Assembly (NCBI RefSeq): GCF_004363655.1
Contig: NZ_SNZH01000001.1
Span: 240,569 to 304,568, forward strand
DNA: 64,000 nt
Direction: 5' to 3'
Source: Tahibacter aquaticus
GTDB lineage: Bacteria > Pseudomonadota > Gammaproteobacteria > Xanthomonadales > Rhodanobacteraceae
Position 1 is the first letter of the stretch. Every line of letters begins with the position of its first letter. The translations under genes and the position numbers were made by a program. The notes under the pieces were generated by a model. It searched no databases. It had not been told where the DNA came from and saw nothing but the letters and a program-made list of their open reading frames with translations. Shown here piece by piece: positions 8,141-18,700 of this stretch.

Positions 8141-9133
8141 ATGGCGCAGTGGTTCTTCAACTACAACGGCCAGCAGATCGGCCCCCTGGAAGACGCCGCC
8201 GCCCGCGAGCAGGCGCAGCGCAAGAGCGACGGCTATTGCTGGCGCCAGGGCTTTGCCGAATGGCAGCCGATCGCCCAGGTGACAGAGCTGCGCGACGGCC
8301 TGGCGCCCCCGTCGGCGCCGGTCGCGCTGGCCGGCGGCCAGCGCCGTTCCGACGACATCGACTACAAGGTATTCGGTTCGGACATGCAGTTCGTCGAGAT
8401 CGAGCTGGACCCGGGCGAAAGCGCGATCGCCGAGGCCGGGGCGATGATGTACAAGGATTCCTCGGTACAGCTGGACACGATCTTCGGCGACGGCTCGCAA
8501 AGCGGCGGCGGCGGTGGCTTCATGAACAAGCTGCTCTCGGCCGGCAAGCGCGTGATCACCGGCGAAAGCCTGTTCACCACCCTGTTCACGCATAACGGCA
8601 GCGGCAAGGGCAAGGTCGCCTTCGCCGCGCCCTACCCCGGCACCATCGTGCCGATGAAGCTGACCGACTTCGGCGGCCGCCTGATCTGCCAGAAAGACAG
8701 CTTCCTCTGTGCCGCGCGCGGCGTGTCGATCGGTATCTTCTTCCAGCGCAAGATCCTCACCGGCCTGTTCGGCGGCGAGGGATTCATCATGCAGAAGCTC
8801 GAAGGCGACGGCCTCGCCTTCATCCATGCCGGCGGCACCATCGTCGAACGCACGCTGGCACCGGGCGAACGCATCGACGTGGACACCGGCTGCGTCGTCG
8901 CTCTCACCGATGGCGTCGGTTTCGACGTGAAGCCGGTCGGCGGCATCAAGAGCATGCTGTTCGGCGGCGAAGGTCTGTTCCTCGCCACCCTGACCGGTCC
9001 GGGCAAGATCTGGCTGCAGTCGCTGCCGTTCTCGCGCATGGCCGGACGCATGCTGGCCGGCGCCCGCGGCGGCAAGGAAGAAGGTTCCATCCTCGGCGGG
9101 CTGGGCGATCTGATTTCCGGAGATCGCAGCTGA
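8141..9133 (+). CDS. GYF_2 domain plus AIM24/TIGR00266 family protein
   Basis: A 330-residue two-domain protein. Residues 1-50 (MAQWFFNYNGQQIGPLEDAA and WRQGFAEWQPI) form a GYF_2-type domain, a small peptide-binding fold often seen at the N-terminus of bacterial membrane-linked proteins. Residues about 70-325 match the AIM24/TIGR00266 beta-barrel family: FVEIELDPGESAIAEAGAMM, a Gly-rich loop, ESLFTTLFTHNG, and GIKSMLFGGEGLFLATLTGPG. The biochemical role of the bacterial family is unknown; the yeast relative AIM24 is mitochondrial. A good AAGGAG-like site precedes the ATG. It is 46 bases upstream of the sensor kinase and may share its transcript. Confidence 0.85.
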   Translation: MAQWFFNYNGQQIGPLEDAAAREQAQRKSDGYCWRQGFAEWQPIAQVTELRDGLAPPSAPVALAGGQRRSDDIDYKVFGSDMQFVEIELDPGESAIAEAGAMMYKDSSVQLDTIFGDGSQSGGGGGFMNKLLSAGKRVITGESLFTTLFTHNGSGKGKVAFAAPYPGTIVPMKLTDFGGRLICQKDSFLCAARGVSIGIFFQRKILTGLFGGEGFIMQKLEGDGLAFIHAGGTIVERTLAPGERIDVDTGCVVALTDGVGFDVKPVGGIKSMLFGGEGLFLATLTGPGKIWLQSLPFSRMAGRMLAGARGGKEEGSILGGLGDLISGDRS

Positions 9134-9179
9134 GCCAGATACCACCGCGGCGCGGCAGGGCGCCGTCCTGGCGCCGCGC

Positions 9180-10520
9180 ATGAACGCGCGCCGCCCCGAA
9201 TTCGGCGTACCGGCGGTAGCGCGCACGCTGGCCTGGCTGCGATTTTCCGCGGTGATCGGCCAGACTGCGACGGTGCTGTTCGTCGCCGGCGGCCTCGGTG
9301 TTCCGCTGGACGAGCCGCACCTGTACGCAGGCATCGCCACGCTCGGCGTATTCGCCATGCTGGTGGCCTGGCGCCTGGGACAGGACTGGCCGGTCAGCGC
9401 CGGCGAGCTGATGGCCCACGTGGCCATCGACACCATCGTGCTGGGCTGGCTGCTGTACCAGACTGGCGGTGCCACCAATCCGTTTGCTGCGCTGCTGCTG
9501 ATGCCGATCACCCTGGTCGCCACGGCACTGAGCCCGCGCCACGTGATTGCGGTGGCGCTGATGTCGCTGGGCACTTACCTGGTATTGCTGCGCTGGAACC
9601 AGCCGCTGCCGCCGCTGGGGGCCAACCTGCATGTGCTGGGCATGGCCATGTCGTTCCTGATCAGCGCAGCGCTGCTGGGCTGGTTCATTTCGCGCCTGTC
9701 GCTGGTGCTGCGCGACAACCAGGCCCTGGCCCAGCGCATCCGCGAACGTGCGCTGCGCGACGAGGGCTTTCTCGCCATCGCCACCCAGGCTGCCGGCGCG
9801 GCGCACGAGCTGAACACACCGCTGTCGACCATGCGCACACTGATCACCGAACTGCGCCGCGAATACACCGAAGGCGTGCTGGCGGAAGACCTGGCCCTGC
9901 TCGATTCGCAGATCGAACGCTGCCGCGACAGCCTGCGCGAGCTGGTCGCCGTGGGCAAGGCGCAGCTGGCCCAGGCCAGCGAACGGCGCCAGCTCGGCGA
10001 CTTCGTCGCCGAATGCAGCCATCGCTACGGCCTGCTGCGGCCGGAAGTCGCGCTGGCGGTCGATCTGCCCGATGCAGCAGCCCAGCTCGCCATCCTGGTG
10101 CCTGCCGGCCTGCGTCACGCCCTGCTCAACCTGCTCAACAACGCCGCGGACGCCTCGGTCGCCAACCAAGCCGACCGGATTGCGCTGCAGATCGTGCTGG
10201 ACGGCGACACGCTGGAGTTCCACGTGCGCGACCAGGGCGCCGGCTTTGCCGCGGGCATGGACGCCGCGCTGGGCAATCCCTTTCACAGCAGCAAGAGCAC
10301 CGGCCTGGGCATGGGCCTGGCCCTGGCCGACGCAACGGCCGAACGGCTGGGCGGTACGCTGTACGCGCGCGACAACGCCGGCAGCGGCGTGGAAACCGTG
10401 CTGGCCCTGCCGCTGCGCCCGCTACTGGAGCCCGGCCGCGATGCCGTGGCGCCCGCTTCACCCGAAATTGTGGAGACTGTGCCAAATGGAAAAGACCGAA
10501 CGCCTGCTGCTGATCGATGA
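9180..10520 (+). CDS. RegB/PrrB-like redox-type sensor histidine kinase
   Basis: A 446-residue membrane histidine kinase. Up to six hydrophobic helices fill residues about 15-180. They are followed by the H-box AAHELNTPLSTMRTLITELR, an N-box LLNLLNNAADAS, and G-boxes VRDQGAGF and STGLGMGLALADA. The H-box form HELNTPL and the layout match RegB/PrrB/ActS kinases, which sense the redox state of the quinone pool and control respiration genes. I do not see a clear redox Cys next to the H-box, so the signal may differ. Its 3' end overlaps the response regulator start by 35 bases. Confidence 0.9.
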   Translation: MNARRPEFGVPAVARTLAWLRFSAVIGQTATVLFVAGGLGVPLDEPHLYAGIATLGVFAMLVAWRLGQDWPVSAGELMAHVAIDTIVLGWLLYQTGGATNPFAALLLMPITLVATALSPRHVIAVALMSLGTYLVLLRWNQPLPPLGANLHVLGMAMSFLISAALLGWFISRLSLVLRDNQALAQRIRERALRDEGFLAIATQAAGAAHELNTPLSTMRTLITELRREYTEGVLAEDLALLDSQIERCRDSLRELVAVGKAQLAQASERRQLGDFVAECSHRYGLLRPEVALAVDLPDAAAQLAILVPAGLRHALLNLLNNAADASVANQADRIALQIVLDGDTLEFHVRDQGAGFAAGMDAALGNPFHSSKSTGLGMGLALADATAERLGGTLYARDNAGSGVETVLALPLRPLLEPGRDAVAPASPEIVETVPNGKDRTPAADR

Positions 10521-11040
10521 CGACGAAACCTTCACCCGCGTGCTGGCCCGGGCACTGGGCGCGCGCGGTTTCGCCGTCAGCACCGCCCACGACGCAGTCG
10601 GCGCCCTGGGCCTGCTGCGGCGCGAACACCCGACGCACTGCGTGCTCGATCTCAAGCTCGGTGCCGACAACGGGCTGGCACTGATTCCGCAGTTGCTGGC
10701 GATAGCGCCGAACCTGCGTATCCTGCTGCTGACCGGCTATGCCTCCATCGCCACGGCGGTGGAAGCGATCAAGCGCGGCGCACACGACTACCTGGCCAAG
10801 CCGGTCGACGCCGATGCCATCGTGCGCGCCCTGCGCGACGACGAGGGCGCCGAAGGCGATCCCGGCGCAACCGCGGGTGAACATGCGCCCCCGCTGCGCC
10901 GGCTGGAGTGGGAACATATCCAGCGCGTGCTGGTCGAGAGCGAGGGCAATATCTCCGAAGCCGCCCGCCGCCTGGGCCTGCATCGCCGCACCCTGCAGCG
11001 CAAGCTGGCCAAGCACCCCGTACGCGAACGGAGCAGTTGA
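10486..11040 (+). CDS. RegA/PrrA-like response regulator with Fis-type HTH
   Basis: A 184-residue regulator. The receiver domain (residues 1-120) shows the acidic triad LIDDDETF, the phosphoacceptor Asp in HCVLDLKLG, the Thr in LLTGYAS and the Lys in HDYLAKPVD. The C-terminus (about 138-180) is a Fis-like HTH: LEWEHIQRVLVESEGNISEA, then RRLGLHRRTLQRKLAKHP. This compact REC-HTH_8 form defines the RegA/PrrA/ActR group. The ATG at 10486 lies inside the kinase gene in another frame. The partner is the adjacent kinase. Confidence 0.92.
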   Translation: MEKTERLLLIDDDETFTRVLARALGARGFAVSTAHDAVGALGLLRREHPTHCVLDLKLGADNGLALIPQLLAIAPNLRILLLTGYASIATAVEAIKRGAHDYLAKPVDADAIVRALRDDEGAEGDPGATAGEHAPPLRRLEWEHIQRVLVESEGNISEAARRLGLHRRTLQRKLAKHPVRERSS

Positions 11041-11216
11041 TGAACGTGCGACCGTTGTCCGCTGCACTGCATCTGTCCGAAACCGGCCACGCCACAGCGC
11101 CGGCCTCGCCGAAATTCCCGCGTATCCGCTGTCAACCGAATCGATGAGCGCTCGTTGAGCGGTCGGGGAGATTCGTGGCAGACCGAACCGGAACGCCCTC
11201 ATCCAAGGAAGCAGGC

Positions 11217-12422
11217 ATGTCGCGCGGCAAGATCGTTGTCATTCTCATCGCTGTAGCCCTGGCCGGGCTGATCGGCTACCGCAGCTTCAGCGGCAGCAGC
11301 AACACGCAACGCCGCGGCGGCAGCGATGCCGATGCGCCCATCCCGGTTACCGCCGTTGCCGCCGGCAACGAAGACGTACCCCTGAACCTCGATGCCTTGG
11401 GCACGGTGCAGGCGCTCAATACGGTGAGCGTGCGGCCGCAGGTCGGCGGACAGATCGAATCCATCGCGTTCAAGGAAGGCCAGGAAATCGCCAAGGACGG
11501 GCTGATTGCGCGCATCGATGCACGCAGCTACCAGGCCCAGCTCGACCAGGCCGTGGCAAAGAAGAAACAGGACGAAGCCCAGCTCGGCGGCGCGCGCTCC
11601 ACGCTCAAGCGCTACGAGGATCTGATCCAGAAAAACTTCGTCGCCGCGCAGGATCTGGAAAACCAGCGCCACAGCGTGCGCCAGCTCGAAGCGCTGGTCG
11701 CCTCCGACGAAGCCGCCATCGCCAATGCGCGTGTGCAGCTGAGCTATACGACGATTACCGCGCCCATCGCCGGACTGGCCGGCATCCGCCAGGTCGACGT
11801 CGGCAATATCGTCCAGGGCGGCCAGAGCGAAGCCATCGTCGTGCTGACCCAGATCCACCCGATCAACGTGGTGTTCAACCTGCCGGAACAGACCCTGGAG
11901 CGCGTGCGCGCGGCGGGCCAGTCGCTCAAGGTGAGCGCCCGCGACCGTGCCGACAACCGCATCGTCGCCAGCGGCACGCTCAGCGTGATCGATAACCAGA
12001 TCGACGCCACCACCGGCAGCTTCAAGCTCAAGGCGGAATTCGCCAACAGCGAAAACACGCTGTGGCCGGGCCAGTTCGTCAACGTGCGGCTGGAAGTCGG
12101 TTCGCTGGCCAATGCGCTGACCGTGCCGACCCAGGCGCTGCAGCGCGGCCCCGACGGCAGCTACGTCTACCTGGTGAAGGAAGACTCGACCGTCGCGCTG
12201 CAGCCGGTGAAGGCCGGTGCCGAGGCTCCGGGCGGCAAGACTGTCATCCTCGAAGGCATCAAGACTGGCGACAAAGTGGTCAGCGAAGGCCAGTTCCGCC
12301 TCAAGCCCGGCGCCAAGGTGTTGGCGCTGGCGCCCGGCGAGAATCCGCCGCCACTGGCAGCACCGGCCAGCGGCGACAGCAAGGCCGGCGAAGCGCCGCG
12401 CCGGCGGCGCGGCGGCGGCTGA
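11217..12422 (+). CDS. mdtA: RND efflux periplasmic adaptor subunit (MdtA-like)
   Basis: A 401-residue membrane fusion protein. It has an N-terminal signal anchor (KIVVILIAVALAGLIGY), a lipoyl/barrel-sandwich half (GTVQALNTVSVRPQVGGQIE), an alpha-helical hairpin (residues about 95-155), the second lipoyl half (SYTTITAPIAGLAGIRQVDVG), and beta-barrel and membrane-proximal domains. The C-terminal tail is Arg/Gly-rich (RRRRGGG). The ATG at 11217 follows AAGGAAGCAGGC and is preferred over an upstream in-frame GTG at 11175. It would link the two RND pumps encoded downstream to an outer-membrane channel not encoded here. Confidence 0.92.
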   Translation: MSRGKIVVILIAVALAGLIGYRSFSGSSNTQRRGGSDADAPIPVTAVAAGNEDVPLNLDALGTVQALNTVSVRPQVGGQIESIAFKEGQEIAKDGLIARIDARSYQAQLDQAVAKKKQDEAQLGGARSTLKRYEDLIQKNFVAAQDLENQRHSVRQLEALVASDEAAIANARVQLSYTTITAPIAGLAGIRQVDVGNIVQGGQSEAIVVLTQIHPINVVFNLPEQTLERVRAAGQSLKVSARDRADNRIVASGTLSVIDNQIDATTGSFKLKAEFANSENTLWPGQFVNVRLEVGSLANALTVPTQALQRGPDGSYVYLVKEDSTVALQPVKAGAEAPGGKTVILEGIKTGDKVVSEGQFRLKPGAKVLALAPGENPPPLAAPASGDSKAGEAPRRRRGGG

Positions 12423-12515
12423 GCGGCCGGCGTTGTCGAACGCCATGAATCCTGCGCACGCCCCGGCCCCTGCCTGCTGTGCAGCGCACAGGGTGGCGCC
12501 TGACTTCTTCACCCA

Positions 12516-12549
12516 GCCTGCCGTACCGGCCAGTGCCGGCACGGCAGGC
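12516..12549. other. GC-rich hairpin between adaptor and pump genes
   Basis: Arms GCCTGCCGTACCGGC (12516-12530) and GCCGGCACGGCAGGC (12535-12549) pair at 14 of 15 positions around a CAGT loop. No T-run follows, so it is more likely an mRNA stability or stoichiometry element within the 159-base adaptor-pump gap than a full terminator. Confidence 0.6.
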
Positions 12550-12581
12550 TAGATCCGCCCCAGACCGCGGCCGGGAAACTT

Positions 12582-15500
12582 ATGTCATTTTCCACACTTT
12601 TCATCCGCCGCCCGATCGCCACCTCGCTGCTGATGCTGGCGCTGGTGCTGCTGGGCCTGCTCGGCTACCGCAAGCTGCCGGTGTCGGCCCTGCCGGATAT
12701 CGACGCACCCAACCTGCAGGTCAGCACCTACTACCCCGGCGCCAGTCCCAGCACCATCGCCGCCCTGGTCACCACGCCGCTGGAGCGGCAGTTCGGCCAG
12801 ATCTCCGGCCTTACGGCAATGACCTCGGACAGCTCGGCCGGTCTGTCGACGATCAACCTGCAGTTCCATGTCGACCGCGACATCGACGCCGCCGCCCAGG
12901 ACGTACAGGCCGCCATCAACGCCGCCCGCGGCACCTTGCCGAGCGGGCTGCCGTATCCGCCGGTCTACAACAAGGTCAACCCGGCCGATGCGCCGATCAT
13001 GACCCTGATGCTGTCTTCGCAGACGCTGCCTTTGCGCGATGTGAACAATTACGCCGACAGCATCCTGGCGCAGAAGCTGTCCCAGGTCAGCGGCGTCGGC
13101 CTGGTCAGCATTGCCGGCAACGTGCGGCCGGCGGTGCGCGTACAGGTGAACCCGGGCCAGCTGGCCAACCTGGGCCTGACCCTGGAAGACGTGCGCAGCG
13201 CACTCACCCAGCTCAACGTGAATGCGCCCAAGGGCTCGCTCAACGGTACGGTGCAGTCGTTCAGCATCGGCACCAACGACCAGCTCAGCGATGCGGCCGC
13301 CTACCGCGACGCCATCATCAGCTGGCGCGACAACTCCGCCATCCGCCTGCGCGACATCGCCCAGGTGATCGACGGCGTGGAGAACGACCAGGTGTCGGCC
13401 TGGGCCAACGGCAAGCCCGCCGTGCTGCTGGACATCCGCCGCCAACCCGGCGCGAACATCGTCAGCACGGTGGAACAGGTGCAGGCGATATTGCCGCAGC
13501 TGCGCGCGGTATTGCCGGCCGGCGTGCAGCTGGAAATCTTCGCCGACCGCACCGTGACCATCCGCGCCTCGGTGCACGACGTGCAGTTCACCCTGATCCT
13601 CACCGTGATCCTGGTCGTCGCGGTGATCTTCGTCTTCCTGCGCCGGCTCTGGGCCACGCTGATCCCGGGCGTGGCAGTACCGCTGTCGCTGCTGGGCACG
13701 TTCGCGGTGATGAGCTTCGCCGGCTTCTCGCTGGACAACCTCTCCCTGATGGCGCTGACCGTGGCCACCGGCTTCGTCGTCGACGATGCGATCGTGATGA
13801 TCGAGAACATCGTGCGCTATCTGGAAAAAGGCCATAGTGGACGCGAGGCGGCGGAGATCGGTGCCAAGGAAATCGCTTTCACCGTGATCTCGCTGACGGT
13901 GTCGCTGATCGCGGTATTCCTGCCGCTGCTGCTGATGCCCGGCGTGACCGGGCGGCTGTTCCACGAATTCGCCTGGGTGCTGGCGATCGCGGTGGCATTG
14001 TCGGCGCTGGTGTCGCTGACCCTCACGCCGATGATGTGCGCCTACCTGCTCAAGCCCGGCGAGATGCACAGCGAATCCGACGACCCGGCCAGCCGCCGCG
14101 GTTTCTACGGCCGCGTGCTGGGCGCCTACGACCGCAGCCTGGACTGGGTGCTGGACCATCCGCGCCTGACCATGGCCGTCGCTACCGCATCGGTAGTGCT
14201 GACCGGCGTGCTGTATGTGGCCATACCCAAGGGCCTGCTGCCGGAACAGGACACCGGCCTGGTCACCGCCGTGGTCGAGGCGGACGAGAACATCGCCTTC
14301 GGGCTGATGCAGCAGCGCGTGGAACAGGCCGCCCAGGCATTGCGCAGCGTGCCGGACGTGGCCGGCGTGGCCGCCTTCGTGGGCGCCGGCGCGATCAATC
14401 CCACCTTGAACCAGGGCCAGCTCAGCATCGTGCTGAAACCGCGCGGCGAACGCCGCGGCCTCGATGAAGTACTGCCGGCGCTGCAGCAGTCCGCCGCGCG
14501 CATTCCGGCGATTGCGCTGTATCTGAAACCGGTGCAGGACGTGGCGCTGGACAGCCGCGTCGCCGCAACCGAATACCAGTACACCTTGACCGATGTGGAC
14601 GCCAAGGAACTCGGCGAGGCGGCCACGCGCATGACCGCGGCACTGCGCCAGCGGCCAGAGCTGGCCGACGTGGACAACAACCTCGCCAACAAGGGACTGC
14701 AGCTGCTGCTGCACATCGACCGCGACCAGGCCAGCCGCCTCGGCGTGGCGATACAGAGCATCGACGACACCTTGTACAGCGCGTTCGGCCAGCGCCAGGT
14801 ATCGACCATCTTCACCGAATTGAACCAGTACCGCGTGGTGCTGGAAGTGGCGCCGGAATTCCGCACCGCTGGCGACCTGCTGGACAAGCTGGCGGTGCGC
14901 GCCAGCGGCAATGGCGCGGTCGCCGGCAGTGTCGCCGGCAGCGGCACGGTGCCCTTGTCCAGCGTCGCGCGCGGCACGGTCACCAATGCACCGCTGGTAA
15001 TCGCGCACCAGGACCAGCTGCCGGCGATCACGATCTCGTTCAATACCGCGGCCGGCTATTCCCTGTCGCAGGCCGTGGAAGCCTTCCACGCGGTCGAGCG
15101 CGAGATGCAGCTGCCGGCCTCGGTGCGCGGCGGCTTTGTCGGCAAGGCGGCGGAATTCTCCGCCTCGCAGGCCAACGAGCTGCTGCTGATCCTGGCCGCG
15201 GTGCTGGTGATCTACATCGTGCTGGGCGTGCTGTACGAAAGCTATATCCACCCGCTGACGATCCTGTCCACCCTGCCACCCGCCGGCGTCGGCGCGCTGC
15301 TGGCCCTGTTCGTCTGTGGCATGAGCCTGTCCATCGACGGCATCGTCGGCATCATCCTGCTGATCGGCATCGTGAAGAAGAACGCGATCATGATGATCGA
15401 CTTCGCCATCGAGGCGCAGCGCGAAGGCCTGCGGGCGCGCGAAGCGATCCACCGCGCCTGCCTGCTGCGCTTCCGCCCGATCATGATGACCACCGCCGCG

Positions 15501-15716
15501 GCCCTGCTCGGCGCCCTGCCGCTGGCCCTGGGCAACGGCATCGGCGCGGAACTGCGCCGGCCGCTGGGCGTGTCCATCGTCGGCGGCCTGCTGCTGTCGC
15601 AGCTGGTCACCTTGTATACAACACCGGTGATCTACCTGTACCTGGAAAGAGTCAACGACTGGATCGCGCGGCGCCGCGCGGCCAGCCACGCCAATCAACC
15701 GGCGACCGCGTCATGA
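12582..15716 (+). CDS. mdtB: RND multidrug efflux permease (MdtB/MuxB-like)
   Basis: A 1044-residue inner-membrane proton antiporter of full RND length. It starts MSFSTLFIRRPIATSLLMLA, the normal first transmembrane helix. Porter-domain motifs such as YYPGASPSTIAALVTTPLER and the transmembrane helix 4 proton-relay motif FVVDDAIVMIENIVRYLE with the paired Asp residues are present. The second half repeats the fold (GIVKKNAIMMIDFAIEAQRE). In the MdtABC and MuxABC systems two different RND subunits form one mixed trimer; the next gene encodes the second one and overlaps this stop (ATGA). Likely substrates cannot be read from sequence. Confidence 0.93.
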   Translation: MSFSTLFIRRPIATSLLMLALVLLGLLGYRKLPVSALPDIDAPNLQVSTYYPGASPSTIAALVTTPLERQFGQISGLTAMTSDSSAGLSTINLQFHVDRDIDAAAQDVQAAINAARGTLPSGLPYPPVYNKVNPADAPIMTLMLSSQTLPLRDVNNYADSILAQKLSQVSGVGLVSIAGNVRPAVRVQVNPGQLANLGLTLEDVRSALTQLNVNAPKGSLNGTVQSFSIGTNDQLSDAAAYRDAIISWRDNSAIRLRDIAQVIDGVENDQVSAWANGKPAVLLDIRRQPGANIVSTVEQVQAILPQLRAVLPAGVQLEIFADRTVTIRASVHDVQFTLILTVILVVAVIFVFLRRLWATLIPGVAVPLSLLGTFAVMSFAGFSLDNLSLMALTVATGFVVDDAIVMIENIVRYLEKGHSGREAAEIGAKEIAFTVISLTVSLIAVFLPLLLMPGVTGRLFHEFAWVLAIAVALSALVSLTLTPMMCAYLLKPGEMHSESDDPASRRGFYGRVLGAYDRSLDWVLDHPRLTMAVATASVVLTGVLYVAIPKGLLPEQDTGLVTAVVEADENIAFGLMQQRVEQAAQALRSVPDVAGVAAFVGAGAINPTLNQGQLSIVLKPRGERRGLDEVLPALQQSAARIPAIALYLKPVQDVALDSRVAATEYQYTLTDVDAKELGEAATRMTAALRQRPELADVDNNLANKGLQLLLHIDRDQASRLGVAIQSIDDTLYSAFGQRQVSTIFTELNQYRVVLEVAPEFRTAGDLLDKLAVRASGNGAVAGSVAGSGTVPLSSVARGTVTNAPLVIAHQDQLPAITISFNTAAGYSLSQAVEAFHAVEREMQLPASVRGGFVGKAAEFSASQANELLLILAAVLVIYIVLGVLYESYIHPLTILSTLPPAGVGALLALFVCGMSLSIDGIVGIILLIGIVKKNAIMMIDFAIEAQREGLRAREAIHRACLLRFRPIMMTTAAALLGALPLALGNGIGAELRRPLGVSIVGGLLLSQLVTLYTTPVIYLYLERVNDWIARRRAASHANQPATAS

Positions 15717-18700
15717 GCATTTCCACACCCTTCATCAAACGCCCCATCGGCACCTCGCTGCTGGCCATCGGCCTGTTCGTCGGCGGCATGATCTGCTACA
15801 CCCTGCTCGGCGTGGCACCTTTACCCAATGTGGAATTTCCGGCAATTTTCGTCTCGGCCAGCCAACCCGGCGCCGATGCGGGCACCATGGCGACGACCGT
15901 GGCGGCACCGCTGGAACGCCACCTGGGCCAGATTGCCGGCATCGACCAGATGGATTCCAACAGCGGCGAAGGCAGCGCCTCGGTGAATATCGTGTTCGAC
16001 GCCGGGCGCAACCTCGACAGCGCCGCGCGCGACGTACAGGCCGCGATCAATGCCGCCTCGCCCGACCTGCCGTCCGGACTGCGCACGGCGCCGACCTACC
16101 GCAAGGCCAATCCGAACAACGCGCCCGTCATCATTCTGGCGCTGACCTCGCCGTCGCGGCCGCTGGGCGAGCTGTTCAACTACGCCGACTCGCTGGTGGC
16201 GCAGCGCCTGCGCCAGCTGTCCGGCGTAGCCGACGTGGATATTGCCGGCGGCGCCACGCCCGCCGTGCGCATCGATCTCAACCTGCTCGCGCTGAATGCC
16301 CGCGGCATTTCCGCCGACGACGTGCGCCGCGCCCTGGTCGCTGCCAATGTGACGACGGCACAGGGTTTTCTCAGCGACGGCCGCAGCACCATGGCCATCG
16401 CCTCGAACAATTCGATGAGCAAGCCGGAGGAATTCGCCAACCTTATCGTAGCGACGCGCAACGGCAATCCGGTGTTCCTGCGCGACGTGGCCAAGGTCGC
16501 CCAGGGCCAGGAAGACCGCTACCAGGCGGCCTGGTTCGACGGCCAGCGTGCCATCCTGCTGTTCGTGCGCAAGCAGGCCGACGCCAACGTGATCGCCACG
16601 GTCGACGCGGTCAAGGCGATGCTGCCGGAACTGCGCGCCTGGCTGCCGAGCGATGCGGTACTCACGCCCTTCCTCGACCGCACGCCGACCATCCGCGCCT
16701 CGGTGATGGAAGTCCAGGTCGCCCTGCTGATCAGCCTGGGCCTGGTGATTCTGACCATGCTGCTGTTCCTGCGCCGGCTTGCGCCGACGCTGATCGCCGG
16801 CCTGGCCGTGCCGCTGTCGCTGGCGGGCGCGTTCGGCGTCATGTACATCCTGGGCTTCACCTTGAACAACCTGTCGCTGATGGCGCTGGTGATCGCGATC
16901 GGCTTCGTCGTCGACGATGCCATCGTGGTGATCGAGAACATCGCGCGTCACCTCGACCAGGGCCTGCCGCGGCTGCAGGCGACCCTGCTCGGGGCCCGGG
17001 AGATCGGCTTCACCATCGTGTCGATCACCCTGTCGCTGCTGGCGGTATTCATTCCCCTGTTCTTCATGGGCGGTTTCCTCGGCCTGCTGTTCCGCGAATT
17101 CGCCATCACCCTGGCCGCGGCCATCGCCATCTCGGCCGTGGTGTCGCTGACGGTGACGCCGTCGCTGTGCGCCCAGTTCATGCACGCACATGCGGACAAG
17201 CCGCCGAGCAGGCTGGAACAGCGCATCGACGCCATGCATGCCTGGAGCGTCGAGGTCTACCGCGGCGCGCTGGACTGGTCGCTGGCCCACCCACGCCTGA
17301 TGGCGACCCTGCCGCTGCTGCTGCTGATACTGACCGTCTGGCTGATGGTCATCGTGCCCAAGGGTTTTTTCCCGCAGCAGGACACCGGCCAGCTGCAGGG
17401 TTCGACCAATGCGGGCTCGGACGTGTCCTTCGACGTGCTGGTCGAGCGGCAGCAGCGCATCACGGATATTGTGCGCGCCGACGCGGCAGTGGAAAGCGTC
17501 GGCGTGCGCGTAGGCGGCGGCCGCTTCGGTGGCGGCGGCGGTTCGGGCACCTTGTTCATCAACCTCAAGCCGCTGGGCGAAGGCCGCAACGAATCTACGT
17601 TTTCTGTCATGAACCGCCTGTCGGAAAAGGCCGGCCAGATACCCGGCATCCGCCTGCGCCTGCGGCCGGTACAGGACATCGGCGGGGGCGGGGGCGGCGG
17701 CGGCGGGGGCGGTGGTGCGCAGTACAACTACTCCCTGCGCGGCAGCGACCTGGCCGAGTTGCAGGAATGGACGCCGAGACTGGTCGAAGCGCTGAAGAAA
17801 CTGCCGCAGCTGCGCGACGTCGGTTCCGACCTGCAGGAAGCCGGCCTGCGCCAGAACCTGGAAATCGACCGCGATACCGCGGCACGCCTGGGCGTCAGCA
17901 TTGCCGCGATCAACAGCGCGCTGTACGACGCCTTCGGCCAGCGCCAGGTATCGACCATCTATTCCGACATCAACCAGTACAAGGTCGTGGTCACCGCCGA
18001 CCCCGGCCAGGCGGCCACGCCGGCGGCGCTGGAGCGGCTGTATGTGCAGTCGAGCAGCGGCGCGATGGTGCCGATCACCGCGCTGACGCGCATGCGCGAC
18101 GGCATTGCACCGACCTCGATCCAGCACCGCGCGCAATTCGCCGTGATGGACGTGTCCTTCGGCCTGGCCCCCAACGTGCCGATGAGCGAAGCCGGCAGGC
18201 TGGTCGAACAGACCATGGCCAACCTGCGCATGCCCGGCGGCATCAGCGGCGAGTTCGGCGGCGACTTCCGCCGGTTCCAGCAGCAGCAGGGCGATACGCC
18301 GCTATTGCTGCTGGCGGCGATACTCGCGGTCTACCTGATCCTGGGCATGCTGTATGAAAGCCTGATTCACCCGCTGACCATTCTGTCCACCCTGCCCTCG
18401 GCCGGCGTCGGCGCGGTGCTGGCCTTGCTGGTGACGAATACCGAGCTGTCCATCATTTCCGTCATTGCCATCGTGCTGCTGATCGGCATTGCGAAGAAGA
18501 ACGCGATCATGATGATCGACTTCGCCCTGGTGGCCGAACGCGAACACGGCCTGGGCCCGCTGCAGGCGATACGCGAGGCCTGCCTGGTGCGCTTCCGCCC
18601 GATCATGATGACCTCCCTGGTGGCGATCTTCAGCGCCTTGCCGCTGGCTATCGGTTTCGGCGCCGGCGCGGAAATGCGCCGCCCGCTGGGCATCGCCATG

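Noticed and set aside
12585..15698. Very long open frame on the minus strand opposite the mdtB-like gene (and a similar one opposite mdtC at 15821-18136)
   Set aside because: The translation is rich in His, Gln, Arg and Asp without domains, a typical antisense shadow of a GC-rich gene with strong codon bias. The plus strand holds clear RND permeases.
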